NCBI RefSeq assembly: GCF_001751365.1
Contig: NZ_LJGT01000041.1
Span: 613,045-677,044 of the forward strand
From: Streptomyces abyssalis
GTDB taxonomy: Bacteria > Actinomycetota > Actinomycetes > Streptomycetales > Streptomycetaceae
Direction of reading: 5' to 3'
DNA: 64,000 bases
The first letter of the stretch is position 1; each line of letters starts with the position of its first letter. The position numbers and the translations under genes are program-made. Under the pieces are notes generated by a model, which worked only from the letters and a program-made list of their open reading frames with translations, ran no database searches and was not told where the DNA came from. Positions 1 through 8,602 of the stretch are shown here, one piece after another.

Positions 1-1076
1 AGGCCGTTGGTGTTCTCGTTCGAGCCGCGCTGCCAGGGGCTGCCGGGGTTACAGAAGTAGACGGGGATGTCGGTGGCGATGGTGAATGCCTGGTGGGCGG
101 CCATCTCCGAGCCCTGGTCCCAGGTCAGAGACTTCCGCAGGTGCGGCGGCAGGTCCTTCACGGTCTCGGCCAGCGCGTCTCGGGTGTTGCCCGCGCTGTG
201 ACCGGCCGGCAGGTGGACGAGCAGGACGTAGCGGGTGGCTCGCTCCACGAGGGTGCCGATCGAGGACTTGTGATCCTTGCCGATGATGAGGTCGCCCTCC
301 CAGTGGCCGGGAACGGCCCGGTCGGCGGCCTCAGCGGGACGATCGCTGATCATCACCATGTTCGGGATGCTGCGGGGCTGGCGCTTGTAGGACTGTCGGT
401 GGGGCCGGCGCCGTGCGCGACCGGTTCGCAGGGCTCGGGTCAGCTCGCGGCGGAGTTCTCCGCGGCCCTGGACGTAGAGGGCCTGGTAGATGGTCTCGTG
501 CGTCACGTGCATCTCCGGCCGGTCGGGAAAGCGTGCACGCAGAGCGTGGCAGATCTGTTCCGGGCTCCATCGCAGCGTGAGGTGGTCCTGGATGAAGTCA
601 CGCAGCTGCGAGTTCTGCCCGATCTTGCCGGGCTTGGGACGCGGGCGCCGCTGTTCGGCTCGGCGATGGGCGGCATGCGGGCGGTAGACCCAGCAAGACG
701 CGTCCCCGCGTAACGGCATGCCGTTACGGCGTACTTCTCGACTGATCGTGGACGGGCTGCGGTCCAGCTCGGTGGCAATCTGCCGGATCGAGGCGTTCTC
801 CCTCAACCGGTCGGCTATGTGGATGCGGTCCTTCTCCTGGAGGTAGCGCGAGGAGCCGGAAGCCGAAGCCTCGACATGGATCGGAGGCTTCGGCTTCCCT
901 GTAGGCGGCGCATGCCAGCCGTTGCGCCATCTCTTGCCGGTCCGCAAGTTGATGCCGACGATCCGGCAGGCCTCTCTGCTGCTGTAGCCCTGCTCCATGA
1001 GCCGGAAGTATGCCGCCCGCTCACGCGTCAGACGGCGCCCCTTCTGATGCCGGTCCGCCCGGATCTCGAAGTCCAT
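1..1076 (-). CDS. IS30-family transposase, 3' end outside window
   Basis: DDE transposase that would mobilise the surrounding IS. The frame is open from ATG at 1076 to the window edge, at least 358 codons, so the C-terminus is missing. The N-terminal third reads as helix-turn-helix: a first segment around GYSSREACRIVG and a second around SIRQIATELDRSPSTISREV, the classic IS30 signature. The catalytic part follows with GHWEGDLIIGKDHKSSIGTL, containing the first Asp, and then LTWDQGSEMAAH, containing the second. The last visible residues, NPGSPWQRGSNENTNGL, hold the catalytic Glu region (NEN). The start is chosen because it precedes the first conserved block and follows the presumed inverted repeat. 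There is no frameshift in the visible part, so it may be active. Confidence 0.88.
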   Translation of the reverse strand, partial: MDFEIRADRHQKGRRLTRERAAYFRLMEQGYSSREACRIVGINLRTGKRWRNGWHAPPTGKPKPPIHVEASASGSSRYLQEKDRIHIADRLRENASIRQIATELDRSPSTISREVRRNGMPLRGDASCWVYRPHAAHRRAEQRRPRPKPGKIGQNSQLRDFIQDHLTLRWSPEQICHALRARFPDRPEMHVTHETIYQALYVQGRGELRRELTRALRTGRARRRPHRQSYKRQPRSIPNMVMISDRPAEAADRAVPGHWEGDLIIGKDHKSSIGTLVERATRYVLLVHLPAGHSAGNTRDALAETVKDLPPHLRKSLTWDQGSEMAAHQAFTIATDIPVYFCNPGSPWQRGSNENTNG

Positions 1077-1090
1077 CGCACCCCTTGAAC

Positions 1091-1121
1091 TGGGGTGTTG
1101 CAACGACCACTAGAACTCAAG
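1091..1121. repeat. probable terminal inverted repeat of the IS30 element
   Basis: GGGGTGTTGCAACGACC lies just upstream of the transposase start and resembles the ends of Streptomyces IS30-type elements as remembered. The partner copy would be beyond the left edge, so the assignment rests on similarity and position only. Confidence 0.5.
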
Positions 1122-1155
1122 TCGCCGCGGGGGCTCCGTGAACGCTCCGTACGGG

Positions 1156-1779
1156 TCACTGCATGGGAAAGCCGGCGATGCCTCTCCACGACAGCGAGGA
1201 GATCAGCTTGGCCGCCGCGTCGCGGGGGATGGGCCGGCCGGAGCCGAGCCAGTAGCGCGCGGTGATCTGTGCCATTCCGCACAGGCCCACGGCGAGCAGC
1301 ATCGACTGGTCGCGCGAGAGCTTGGTGTCCTCGGCGATGACCTCGCTGACGGCCTCCGCGCACTCCAGGCTCACCCTGTCCACGCGGTCGCGGACCGCCG
1401 GCTCGTTGGTGAGGTCGGACTCGAAGACGAGCCGGAAGGCGCCGCCCTCGTCCTCGACGTACGCGAAATAGGCGTCCATCGTCGCCGCGACCCGCTGCTT
1501 GTTGTCCGTCGTGGAGGCGAGGGCCGCCCGTACCGCTTCGAGCAGCGACTCGCAGTGCTGGTCGAGCAGCGCGAGATAGAGGTCGAGCTTGCCCGGGAAG
1601 TGCTGGTAGAGCACGGGCTTGCTGACGCCGGCGCGGTCGGCGATGTCATCCATGGCGGCCGCGTGGTAGCCCTGGGCGACGAAGACCTCCTGCGCTGCTC
1701 CCAGCAGTTGGTTGCGTCGGGCCCGGCGCGGCAGGCGCGTGCCGCGAGGGCGCGCCTCTGTTTGCTCGATGGCTGTCAC
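1156..1779 (-). CDS. TetR-family regulator, FasR (Rv3208)-like
   Basis: DNA-binding transcriptional regulator of 207 residues. The TetR N-terminal domain is at about residues 20-66, with the recognition helix around AGVSKPVLYQHFPGK. The rest is the all-helical ligand and dimer domain, with an acidic YVEDEGGAFRLVFESDL segment. In gene order and sequence feel it matches mycobacterial Rv3208 (FasR), which sits next to the DUF3152, moeZ and adnAB genes and senses long-chain acyl-CoA to control type I fatty acid synthase. Streptomyces uses type II FAS, so the target here is unknown and a lipid link is inference. The start at 1779 is the ATG preceding a typical short basic tail. The gene is separated from the IS by only about 35 bases, so the insertion sits at its 3' side. 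Confidence 0.85.
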   Translation of the reverse strand: MTAIEQTEARPRGTRLPRRARRNQLLGAAQEVFVAQGYHAAAMDDIADRAGVSKPVLYQHFPGKLDLYLALLDQHCESLLEAVRAALASTTDNKQRVAATMDAYFAYVEDEGGAFRLVFESDLTNEPAVRDRVDRVSLECAEAVSEVIAEDTKLSRDQSMLLAVGLCGMAQITARYWLGSGRPIPRDAAAKLISSLSWRGIAGFPMQ

Positions 1780-1837
1780 GCCGCCTCCCTGATCAGTCTC
1801 TGTGCGCGGTATGCGCTGCGCTCGCCATCGTACTTTT

Positions 1838-1846
1838 CGGTAACCG
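1838..1846. promoter_or_regulatory. small palindrome upstream of the TetR gene
   Basis: CGGTAACCG is a perfect short palindrome about 60 bases upstream of the TetR start, in the divergent spacer toward the next minus-strand gene. TetR proteins often bind palindromes in their own promoters, so it is a candidate operator, but nine bases is short and may be chance. Confidence 0.25.
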
Positions 1847-1900
1847 GCCTGTGACTGCCGCGGGCCGAATATTTCAGTTCAGGCTGACGCAGCGGGCGCT

Positions 1901-2131
1901 CTATCGGTACTCATCCTCGTTCACTTCGACCACGCGTGCCTGCTCGGCGGCGTCGGCGGGGTCGGCCTCGATGTCCTCGCGGCCGGTGATCGGCATCTCC
2001 CGCTGACGGAGCAGCTCCGCGTGCTGTTCGGCGGCGTCCTCCGGCGGTGCTTCAGGGTCGGCCGGCTCCTCGTCCGGTTCTGCCTCGTAGGTGTCCTCGA
2101 AGTCCTCGGGGTCGGTCGGTTCAACAGACAT
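1901..2131 (-). CDS. small acidic conserved hypothetical protein
   Basis: 76 residues, extremely rich in Glu, Asp, Pro and Ala, with no predicted membrane segment or cysteine. The N-terminal half is a run of acidic residues (about residues 4-33). The C-terminal end, AEQARVVEVNEDEYR, looks like the more conserved part. A good ribosome-binding site (GGGGAG) lies about 6 bases before the ATG, supporting translation. It lies alone between the TetR gene and a divergent hydrolase gene. No function is recognised; it is probably intrinsically disordered. Confidence 0.65.
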   Translation of the reverse strand: MSVEPTDPEDFEDTYEAEPDEEPADPEAPPEDAAEQHAELLRQREMPITGREDIEADPADAAEQARVVEVNEDEYR

Positions 2132-2234
2132 GCTCGCTCCCCTTTCCAGGAAGGACGCCTCCTATTCGAGGCTACGTCGTGGCCTGGGGTGCCTGTGTGA
2201 TGACGAACACCGGTGAAGCCGTGTGATCGTCTCG

Positions 2235-2247
2235 TAATATTGCGCCA
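2235..2247 (+). promoter_or_regulatory. -10 element directly ahead of the hydrolase start (leaderless)
   Basis: TAATAT at 2235-2240 ends six bases before the ATG at 2247, and no Shine-Dalgarno sequence is present. A transcript starting at or next to the ATG is therefore likely. No clear -35 can be assigned. Confidence 0.5.
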
Positions 2248-3278
2248 TGTCATCGACCGAGCAGCCTGGTGTGCGGAGCACTCCCGAGGCGGCGCAGACG
2301 GTGCCGCCGGCCGGTGATCCCACGGCCCACGACGGCGAGACCGTGCGGTCGGTGTCCCTGTCGGGGCTGACGCTGAACGTCCGCTCACGTCCTCCGCTGC
2401 GTGCGGGGCTGCCTCCCGCGGTGTACGTGCACGGGCTCGGCGGCTCATCGCTGAACTGGTCGGCGCTGATGCTGGAGCTCGCCGGCGACCTCGACAGCGA
2501 GGCTCTCGATCTGCCCGGCTTCGGTCTGTCACCGCCGCCCGACGACGGCAACTACTCCGTCTCCGGGCACACCCGTGCGGTGATCCGATACCTCGACTCG
2601 TGCGGGCGTGCTCCCGTGCATCTCTTCGGGAACTCGCTCGGCGGGGCCGTCGCGACGCGCGCCGCGGCACTGCGCCCGGATCTCGTACGCACCCTGACGC
2701 TGGTCTCGCCGGCGCTGCCCGAGCTGCCGCCGCAGCGGACCGCGCTGCCGACGGCCCTGCTGGCGGTGCCCGGCATCGCCGGTCTGTTCGGCAGGCTCAC
2801 GAAGGACTGGACGGCCGAGCGCCGGACCCGGGAGGTGCTGGCGCTGTGCTATGGGGACCCGGGGCGGGTCTCACCAGGGGGATTCGCCGCGGCGGTCACC
2901 GAGCTCGAACGCAGGCTCCGCCTGCCGTACTTCTGGGATTCCCTCGCCCGTTCCGCGCGTGGCCTCGTCGACGCCTACACTCTGGGCGGTCAGCATTCGT
3001 TGTGGCGGCAGGCGGAGCGCGTGCTCGCACCGGCGCTGCTGGTGTACGGCGGGCGGGACCAGCTCGTCGGCTTCCGGATGGCGCGCCGCGCGGGTGCGGC
3101 GTTCCGTGACAGCCGGATGCTGGCATTGCCCGAAGCAGGACACGTGGCGATGATGGAGTATCCGGAGATCGTCGCGTGCGCATTCCGTGAACTGCTTGTG
3201 GATACAGCTCGGTTGACGGCCCATGCCGAACTGGGAAACGCTTCGTCGCCGAGGCCCGTACCCCCGGAAGGTGAGTAG
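2247..3278 (+). CDS. alpha/beta hydrolase
   Basis: Cytosolic alpha/beta-hydrolase-fold enzyme of 343 residues; substrate unknown. The visible family marks are the oxyanion-hole segment VYVHGLGGSSLNW (about 72-84), the nucleophile elbow FGNSLGGA (Ser near residue 130), the acid region YGGRDQLVG (about 268-276), and the catalytic His in EAGHVAMMEYP near 297. A lid-like helical insert lies between residues 165 and 250. The first 40 residues are poorly conserved and may be disordered. The stop codon overlaps the start of the next gene by one base (3278), so the two are translationally coupled. A -10-like box six bases upstream suggests a leaderless message. Confidence 0.88.
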   Translation: MSSTEQPGVRSTPEAAQTVPPAGDPTAHDGETVRSVSLSGLTLNVRSRPPLRAGLPPAVYVHGLGGSSLNWSALMLELAGDLDSEALDLPGFGLSPPPDDGNYSVSGHTRAVIRYLDSCGRAPVHLFGNSLGGAVATRAAALRPDLVRTLTLVSPALPELPPQRTALPTALLAVPGIAGLFGRLTKDWTAERRTREVLALCYGDPGRVSPGGFAAAVTELERRLRLPYFWDSLARSARGLVDAYTLGGQHSLWRQAERVLAPALLVYGGRDQLVGFRMARRAGAAFRDSRMLALPEAGHVAMMEYPEIVACAFRELLVDTARLTAHAELGNASSPRPVPPEGE

Positions 3279-4831
3279 TGGGACGCCATAGCCGCAAGGG
3301 GCGCGCAAAGGCCGGTCATCCGTCCGAGCGAGCCGTGCCGCGTGGCGACGACCCACCGTCGTACGGCATGGCCGACGCCGGGGCGGCGGCCTCCCGTCCG
3401 CAGCAGGCGGCCTACGGGCCGCCCGATCCCCGCGACTCGTCCGAGGACGGCGCCTTCTCCTGGCACCGTGACGAGTACAAGCACGGATACGGCCGCGGCT
3501 CGTCCGTGCGCGGCGGCCACCCCGAGCACCGCGAACCGGGCGGCGGCTGGGGTGCCGACTCCTCGGGCCGCGGGCCGGAGGGCGGCAACGCGGCGGGACG
3601 GGTGCTCCAGGGCACGCCGGGTGCGGCGGTCGGCATGGGGCGGCCCGCCACCGGCCCCCGCCAGGAGTACATCGAGGCTTTCGACGACGGCGTGTTCGGC
3701 CGCGACAAGGCGGGCGGCCCGAGCTCCCTGCGGGCTCCCGCCCCGCGTCATCCCGGTGCGGCAGGCCGTGCCCCGGGCCGTTCTCTTCCCGATCCGGGCC
3801 CGGCTCCCGTCCGGCGCCCGGGAGGCCGCAGACCGGGAACTCCCGGACCGTGGAACGGCTACGACGGCTACGACGAGCCCGGCGACTTCGCGCAGAGCGG
3901 CCGCGGGGGTGCGGGCGGGCACGGGCCGCGGGGCGGCCCCGACGCGGACGGCGGACTTCCGCATGCTCCGCCTCCGCGCGTGCCGGTGCAGGTTCCCCGT
4001 ACGGGGAAGGGCGGCGGCCACAAGGGCAAGGCGGTCACCGCTGTGCTGGCGGTCGCCGTCACGACCGTGATCGCGTTCGTCGTCGCCGGTCAGGTCGCCG
4101 ACGGCGGCGGGCCGGGCGGTGACGGTGGCGAGGAGGGCGCCGCCGCAGAGCGCGGGGTCGCGGCGGACGAGCCGGCCTCCCGCTCGGACAAGGGCAGAGG
4201 CGTTCCGGGCCAGCCGCAGGGTGCCGCCCCGACGTACACGGAGAAGCTGAGCAAGACCTTCTCTCTGAAGTCCGGGTTCAAGGGCAAGGGCGACTTCAGG
4301 GCGGTCCCCGGCAGCCACGAGGGGGCCGGCGGCAACGAGGTGATGCGCTACCGCGTGGACGTCGAGAAGGGGCTCCCGCTGGACTCCGGCCTCTTCGCGG
4401 AGGCGGTGCAGAAGACGCTGAACGACAAGCGCAGTTGGGCGCGTGGCGGGGAGCGCAGCTTCGAGCGGGTCGCGAAGGGGGACGTCGACTTCGTCATCAC
4501 CCTCGCCAGTTCGCCGACGACGGACGTCTGGTGTGCGAAGTCCGGGCTGGACACGAGTGAGCAGAACGTCTCCTGCGACTCGGCCTCCACGGACCGCATC
4601 ATGATCAACGCCTACAGGTGGGCACAGGGTTCGAAGACCTTCGGGGACGACCGGATTCTCGGCTACCGGCAGATGCTCATCAACCACGAGGTGGGGCACA
4701 GGATCGGCAAGGACCACGTCGGCTGCCCCAAGGACGGCGACCTCGCCCCGGTGATGATGCAGCAGACCAAGTCCCTCACCACGGACGGGGCGAAGTGCCG
4801 CCCCAATCCCTGGCCGTTCCCGCGCGGTTAG
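3278..4831 (+). CDS. DUF3152 membrane-anchored protein with metzincin-like zinc motif
   Basis: 517 residues starting at a GTG that shares one base with the stop of the hydrolase gene. Residues 1-245 are low-complexity, rich in Gly, Arg, Pro and Ala, and likely cytosolic and disordered. One hydrophobic helix follows (about 249-272, AVTAVLAVAVTTVIAFVVAG), so the rest should be extracytoplasmic. The C-terminal 200 residues are the DUF3152 domain. This contains HEVGHRIGKDH at residues 470-480, an exact HExxHxxGxxH zinc-binding signature, followed by a possible Met-turn at APVMMQQ. Two cysteine pairs are nearby. The mycobacterial homologue (Rv3207c) also sits beside moeZ and the TetR gene. Peptidase activity is inference from the motif; the family is uncharacterised. 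Confidence 0.85.
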   Translation: MGRHSRKGRAKAGHPSERAVPRGDDPPSYGMADAGAAASRPQQAAYGPPDPRDSSEDGAFSWHRDEYKHGYGRGSSVRGGHPEHREPGGGWGADSSGRGPEGGNAAGRVLQGTPGAAVGMGRPATGPRQEYIEAFDDGVFGRDKAGGPSSLRAPAPRHPGAAGRAPGRSLPDPGPAPVRRPGGRRPGTPGPWNGYDGYDEPGDFAQSGRGGAGGHGPRGGPDADGGLPHAPPPRVPVQVPRTGKGGGHKGKAVTAVLAVAVTTVIAFVVAGQVADGGGPGGDGGEEGAAAERGVAADEPASRSDKGRGVPGQPQGAAPTYTEKLSKTFSLKSGFKGKGDFRAVPGSHEGAGGNEVMRYRVDVEKGLPLDSGLFAEAVQKTLNDKRSWARGGERSFERVAKGDVDFVITLASSPTTDVWCAKSGLDTSEQNVSCDSASTDRIMINAYRWAQGSKTFGDDRILGYRQMLINHEVGHRIGKDHVGCPKDGDLAPVMMQQTKSLTTDGAKCRPNPWPFPRG

Positions 4832-5172
4832 TCCCCCGGAGCGCCTGCGGGTGTGGGAGGTGTCCCCACCGGCACGGGCGCTTCGCGCGTGTGAGGCGTC
4901 CCCTCCATCCGGACGGGCGCTTCGGGCGCGAGGTGCTCACGGCTTCGGGTGGGCGGCGTGGTGCGTTCAGGGTGGCCGCTTGAGTCCGGATTGGTCACCT
5001 AGCGCACAGGAACGTCCAACTGGGCGGTAAGTCACGGGCATTCACCCCTTTTGGTGGCGCGACGGACAACCGTCCACCGTGTGCATGGGGCGCGCATAGC
5101 GTCTTCCGCGTCACGCCATCGGCCCGTACGGGCGATGGCCCACTCGGAGAACCGGTCGGGGGTGATGCGTCC
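4832..5172. other. 341-bp intergenic region upstream of the polysaccharide locus
   Basis: No convincing gene is seen. It contains imperfect repeats of a CGGGCGCTTCG-type motif around 4875-4930. A hairpin lies at 5115-5139 (GCCATC and GCCC paired with GGGC and GATGGC, one-base bulge) just before the glycosyltransferase. A -10-like CATAGCGT sits at 5096-5103. The promoter of the four-gene locus downstream should lie here. Confidence 0.4.
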
Positions 5173-7047
5173 GTGCGCATCGCATTGTTTACGGAGGGTG
5201 GTTATCCCTACGCGCGTGGTGAATCGGTCGTGTGGTGCGACCGGCTGCTGCGCGGTCTCGGCGGGCACGAGTTCGACGTGTACGCGCTCAGCCGCAGCGC
5301 CCGCCAGGAGAGCGGGCGCCGGTGCGAGCTCCCGGAGAACGTGCGCCGGGTGCGCACGGCGCCGCTGTGGGACGCCGCCGCGGGCCGTGGTGCGGGCGAC
5401 GCGCGGGCGGGCTCGTCCAGTTCGTACGGACGGCGGGAGCGGCGTCGCTTCGGCGAGTGCTTCCGGGAGCTCGCGGGGGCCGTGTGCCGCGGTGGCGGAG
5501 CGGGCCCGGGTGAAATCGCCGAGAGCGCGGGGCAGTTGGCGGACCGTTTCGCCGCGGGCCTCTACGGCCTCGCCGAGCTCGCCCGCGACTGCGGAGGCGG
5601 GCTGCGCGCGGCGCTCCGTTCCGAACTGGCCGTCCGCGTCCTGCAGTCCGCCTGCCGCGAACCCGGGTCTCTGCGCGCGCTCCACTCTGCGCAGGTGACG
5701 GACCTGCTCGCCGTGTCGGAGCGCCTGGAGCGCGCACTGCGGCCGCTCTCCCTCGACTGGTACGGAGACGGTGAGGCGGGAGCGGAGGAGTGCGGCACCG
5801 GTCTTGCGGGCGTGGACCTGTGCCATGCGGTCGGGGGCGGCCCTGCGGCTCTTCCCGGGCTCCTGGCGAAGCGATTCTTCGGTACGCCACTGCTGATCAC
5901 CGAGTACGGCGTGCGCGTGCGCGAGCACTATCTCGCAAGCGCCGCGGACGCCGTGGCCCCGGCCGCCGCGGGAGCTCCCGTACGGGCGCTGCTCGCGTCG
6001 TTCCAGCGGCAGCTGGCGCGCGAGGCTTACACCCGGGCGCAGCTGATCACGCCGGGGAACACCCACGGACGGCGCTGGCAGGAGCGGTGCGGTGCCCCGC
6101 GCGAGAAGCTGCGCACGGTCTATCCGGGCATGGACGCCGCACCGTTCGCGGACCTGGGCGAGGAGGCCGGCGGCCGCAGGGCGGGGGACGCCACGCTGGT
6201 CTGGGCGGGGCGCATCGAGCCGGGCAAGGACCTGATCGGTCTGCTCCACGCCTTCTCTGAGGTGCGGCGGGCGGTACCGGGCGCGAGGCTGCGCATCGTC
6301 TCCACCGCGCCCGGGCGCGGGCCGGAGGCGGGCGAGTACGAGTCGCGGTGCCGTGGGCTGGCCGCGCAGCTCTTCCCGGACGAGGCGGCCCACGCCGTGG
6401 CCGTCGGAGAGAATCCGGTCTCCTTCGAGGAGGCGGGGACTCCGTCGGTGCCCACGCCGGCCGACGCCTACGGCGCGGGATGCGTGGTGGTGCTCTCCAG
6501 CTCGGTCGAGGGATTTCCCGTACCGCTGGTCGAGGCCATGTTCAGCGGGCGGGCCACCGTCTCGACCGATGTCGGCGCGGTGTGCGAGGTGATCGGCGGC
6601 ACGGGTCTCGTCGTACCGCCGCGCAACCCGCGGGCGCTGGCGGACAGTTGCATCGCGCTGCTGCGTGATCCGGAGAGACGGGAGCGCCTGGGGGCAGCGG
6701 CGCGTGCCCGCGCACTCGAACTCTTCACCGTCGAGCAGAACGTCGCGGCCTTCCGCGCCATCTATCTGGAGCTGATGTCCCGCTGGCCCGTGGGCACGGG
6801 TGAGGCGGCGGGTGCCGCCGGCGGTGAGGAGCCGCTGCCCTTCGCGAGGCCGCCCGAGTCGCATGTGCCGGGCCGCTGGGCCGGAGGCGCGGGCGGTCCG
6901 GGGGGTGCTTCCGCGGCGCGGCCGTTCCCGGGGGTGCGCATGCCGGCTGCCTTCACATCGCTCATGCTCGTCGCGGGATCGGTCCGGCCGGCGCTTCTCC
7001 CCGCGGCACACGCGGGGCGCGAACACCGTAAGGGTGAGGTCAGATGA
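5173..7047 (+). CDS. PelF-type GT4 glycosyltransferase (DUF3492 domain)
   Basis: Cytosolic retaining glycosyltransferase of 624 residues; probably polymerises or starts a surface polysaccharide using a UDP-sugar. The N-terminus IALFTEGGYPYARGESVVWC is the hallmark of PelF/DUF3492 proteins, and that domain runs to about residue 290. The GT-B donor half follows, with VWAGRIEPGKDL (about 341) and GARLRIV. The EX7E motif EGFPVPLVE, near residue 450, is typical of GT4. Then come SGRATVSTDVGAVCEVI and the C-terminal helix region to about 535. The last 90 residues are low-complexity with a short hydrophobic stretch (about 590-605). GTG at 5173 is used because it gives the intact first beta strand. 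It overlaps the next gene by four bases (ATGA), so it heads a coupled operon. The sugar is unknown. Confidence 0.85.
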   Translation: MRIALFTEGGYPYARGESVVWCDRLLRGLGGHEFDVYALSRSARQESGRRCELPENVRRVRTAPLWDAAAGRGAGDARAGSSSSYGRRERRRFGECFRELAGAVCRGGGAGPGEIAESAGQLADRFAAGLYGLAELARDCGGGLRAALRSELAVRVLQSACREPGSLRALHSAQVTDLLAVSERLERALRPLSLDWYGDGEAGAEECGTGLAGVDLCHAVGGGPAALPGLLAKRFFGTPLLITEYGVRVREHYLASAADAVAPAAAGAPVRALLASFQRQLAREAYTRAQLITPGNTHGRRWQERCGAPREKLRTVYPGMDAAPFADLGEEAGGRRAGDATLVWAGRIEPGKDLIGLLHAFSEVRRAVPGARLRIVSTAPGRGPEAGEYESRCRGLAAQLFPDEAAHAVAVGENPVSFEEAGTPSVPTPADAYGAGCVVVLSSSVEGFPVPLVEAMFSGRATVSTDVGAVCEVIGGTGLVVPPRNPRALADSCIALLRDPERRERLGAAARARALELFTVEQNVAAFRAIYLELMSRWPVGTGEAAGAAGGEEPLPFARPPESHVPGRWAGGAGGPGGASAARPFPGVRMPAAFTSLMLVAGSVRPALLPAAHAGREHRKGEVR

Positions 7048-8447
7048 GCGATCACGCATCAACGCCCGGCAGCGCCGCCGGTACCGCTGCGCCTCCGGCC
7101 CCCGCCGGGCGCCCGTACGAGCCGTGCGCCCCGGCCGGAGCGGACGCCTGGGACACCCGGTCCAGGGCGCTGGTCGAAGGGGCGGGGCACGGTTCGGGAC
7201 GCGGGCAGGGGACGGTCCCCGGCCAGAAGTCCGGACACGCGGCGGGCAGCGGGAGCGGAGCGCGGCCCGCGCGTGCGAGGCCGGGGCAGAAGTCCCAGCC
7301 GTCCCAGTCGTCGAAGGCGTCGGAGCCGTCCCAGCCGTCGAAGGCGTCCGGGGCGTCCGCGGCGCCAGTGCAGTCCCCGCCGCCGCCCGGCTCCCAGCCG
7401 GCCGACCCGGTGCGGGAGTTGATGCACCGCCACCGCGAGCTGTGCGAACGGGCCGTGGACCCTCTGGAGATCGCCGCCGCACTGGAGGCGCACGGAGTGA
7501 CCGACCGCGTCGCGGCGCGCTTCCGGCACCGGGACGTCTTCTCCCTCGCCGAGGAGCTGTTCGCGCGCGTGCCGCGAACCGAGGGCCGCGGCCCCGGCCC
7601 CGGTACCTCCGGCGTCCCGGCCGCCCGCGTGGGCCAGGCGTGTGCGGCGGCGTCGCCCTCCCCCGGCTCACCGGCGGGCGTGCTGCTGGCGCTGCTGTGG
7701 GTCCTGCCGGGTGTGCTCGCCGCCGCCGCGGTCGCCGTCATCGCGTCGGCCGGTGCGGGGTCCGGCCAGGAGCACGGCCCCGGGGCGGTCCACGCCTTCG
7801 CCTTCGCCGTCGGCCTCGGTCTGGCGTGTGCGCTGGTGCCCGCCGTGTGGTGTGCCCGCTGGTTCGCCGTACGGGCCCGGCGCAGCCTCGAACACAGCCG
7901 CAGCCTGGCCGAGTTCGCTGCCGGTACGCGGCCGTTGCTGACCGCGGCGGCGGTGCTATTCACCGCGGCTCTGACCGGCCTCCAGTTCGCTTCGCGGGAG
8001 ATCGCGGCGCTCGCCCTTGCACGGGGCGGCGCGGCCGGCGCCGTACTGCAGGCGGGGGCGACGCCGGCGGTCACCGCGCTCGGGGTGCTGCTCTTCGCCG
8101 CGCTCCTGCTGGCGATGCACGGCTTCCGCGGAACGGCTGCCGCGGGGCTCGTCGCCGCCTGTGCGCTGCAGGCCGCCGGCGCCTCCGCCGGCTCCGGCGC
8201 GACCGGGGCGTCCGCCGCGTCCGTCGTCGCGGCCGCCTGCGGCTGCGCTGCCCTGTTCCTGCTGGGGTGCGCGTACCGCCTGCTCAGCGGCGCCTCGGCG
8301 CACCGCCCCCGGGGCTCGGCCGCCCAGCCGGAGCCGCCCGGCGGAGAGGGAATCCGGGGCGGTCCCGGGAGCTGCGGCCCCTGTGCGAGCCGTGCTCCGC
8401 GCGAGCCCTGCGAGCGCTGCGAGACCCCGCACGGCACAGCGACCTGA
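7044..8447 (+). CDS. polytopic membrane protein of the PelF locus
   Basis: 467 residues. The first 110 are Pro, Gly, Ser and Lys rich. A short helical segment follows (about 120-180, with LFARVPR), and the second half is strongly hydrophobic with about seven likely membrane helices between residues 210 and 425. Near its C-terminus are four cysteines (CGPCASRAPREPCERC). No named family is recognised. Its position, coupled by ATGA to a PelF-like glycosyltransferase and followed by an epimerase, suggests a role in export or membrane anchoring of the polymer, comparable to PelG in Pel operons. PelG has about 12 helices and no long disordered N-terminus, so homology is not claimed. Confidence 0.7.
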   Translation: MSDHASTPGSAAGTAAPPAPAGRPYEPCAPAGADAWDTRSRALVEGAGHGSGRGQGTVPGQKSGHAAGSGSGARPARARPGQKSQPSQSSKASEPSQPSKASGASAAPVQSPPPPGSQPADPVRELMHRHRELCERAVDPLEIAAALEAHGVTDRVAARFRHRDVFSLAEELFARVPRTEGRGPGPGTSGVPAARVGQACAAASPSPGSPAGVLLALLWVLPGVLAAAAVAVIASAGAGSGQEHGPGAVHAFAFAVGLGLACALVPAVWCARWFAVRARRSLEHSRSLAEFAAGTRPLLTAAAVLFTAALTGLQFASREIAALALARGGAAGAVLQAGATPAVTALGVLLFAALLLAMHGFRGTAAAGLVAACALQAAGASAGSGATGASAASVVAAACGCAALFLLGCAYRLLSGASAHRPRGSAAQPEPPGGEGIRGGPGSCGPCASRAPREPCERCETPHGTAT

Positions 8448-8548
8448 CAGCTGCCGTGTCCGTGCCGGTCCCCGGCACACAGACCCCGCGCCGACGCCCG
8501 ACGAGGGCTCCCGCGCGCGACCCGTGGAACGACAAGGAGCAACGAAAG

Positions 8549-8602
8549 ATGATCACTGCACGGCCGTCGTACCGCATCTCCGAGGAGGGGGACACGCGAT
8601 GA
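8549..8602 (+). CDS. possible 17-codon leader ORF upstream of the epimerase
   Basis: An ATG at 8549 preceded by AAGGAG opens a 17-codon frame (MITARPSYRISEEGDTR). Its TGA overlaps the epimerase ATG in an ATGA junction. The overlap and the ribosome-binding site are the only support. It could couple translation of the epimerase across the 150-base gap, or be chance. Confidence 0.3.
   Translation: MITARPSYRISEEGDTR

Larger units (their letters stand above)
1..1121 (-). mobile_element. IS30-family insertion sequence, truncated by the window edge
   Basis: The segment holds an uninterrupted IS30-type transposase frame on the minus strand, followed by a sequence that looks like the element's end (TGGGGTGTTGCAACGACCAC at 1091). 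From memory, IS30 elements of streptomycetes end in a similar GGGGTGTTGCAACGACC sequence. The other end lies outside the window, so target duplication and full length cannot be judged. It is the only clear mobile element seen here. Confidence 0.8.

Noticed and set aside
5032..7671. 879-codon minus-strand open frame over the glycosyltransferase
   Set aside because: Arg and Pro rich translation typical of antisense high-GC frames; the plus strand has clear GT4 motifs.
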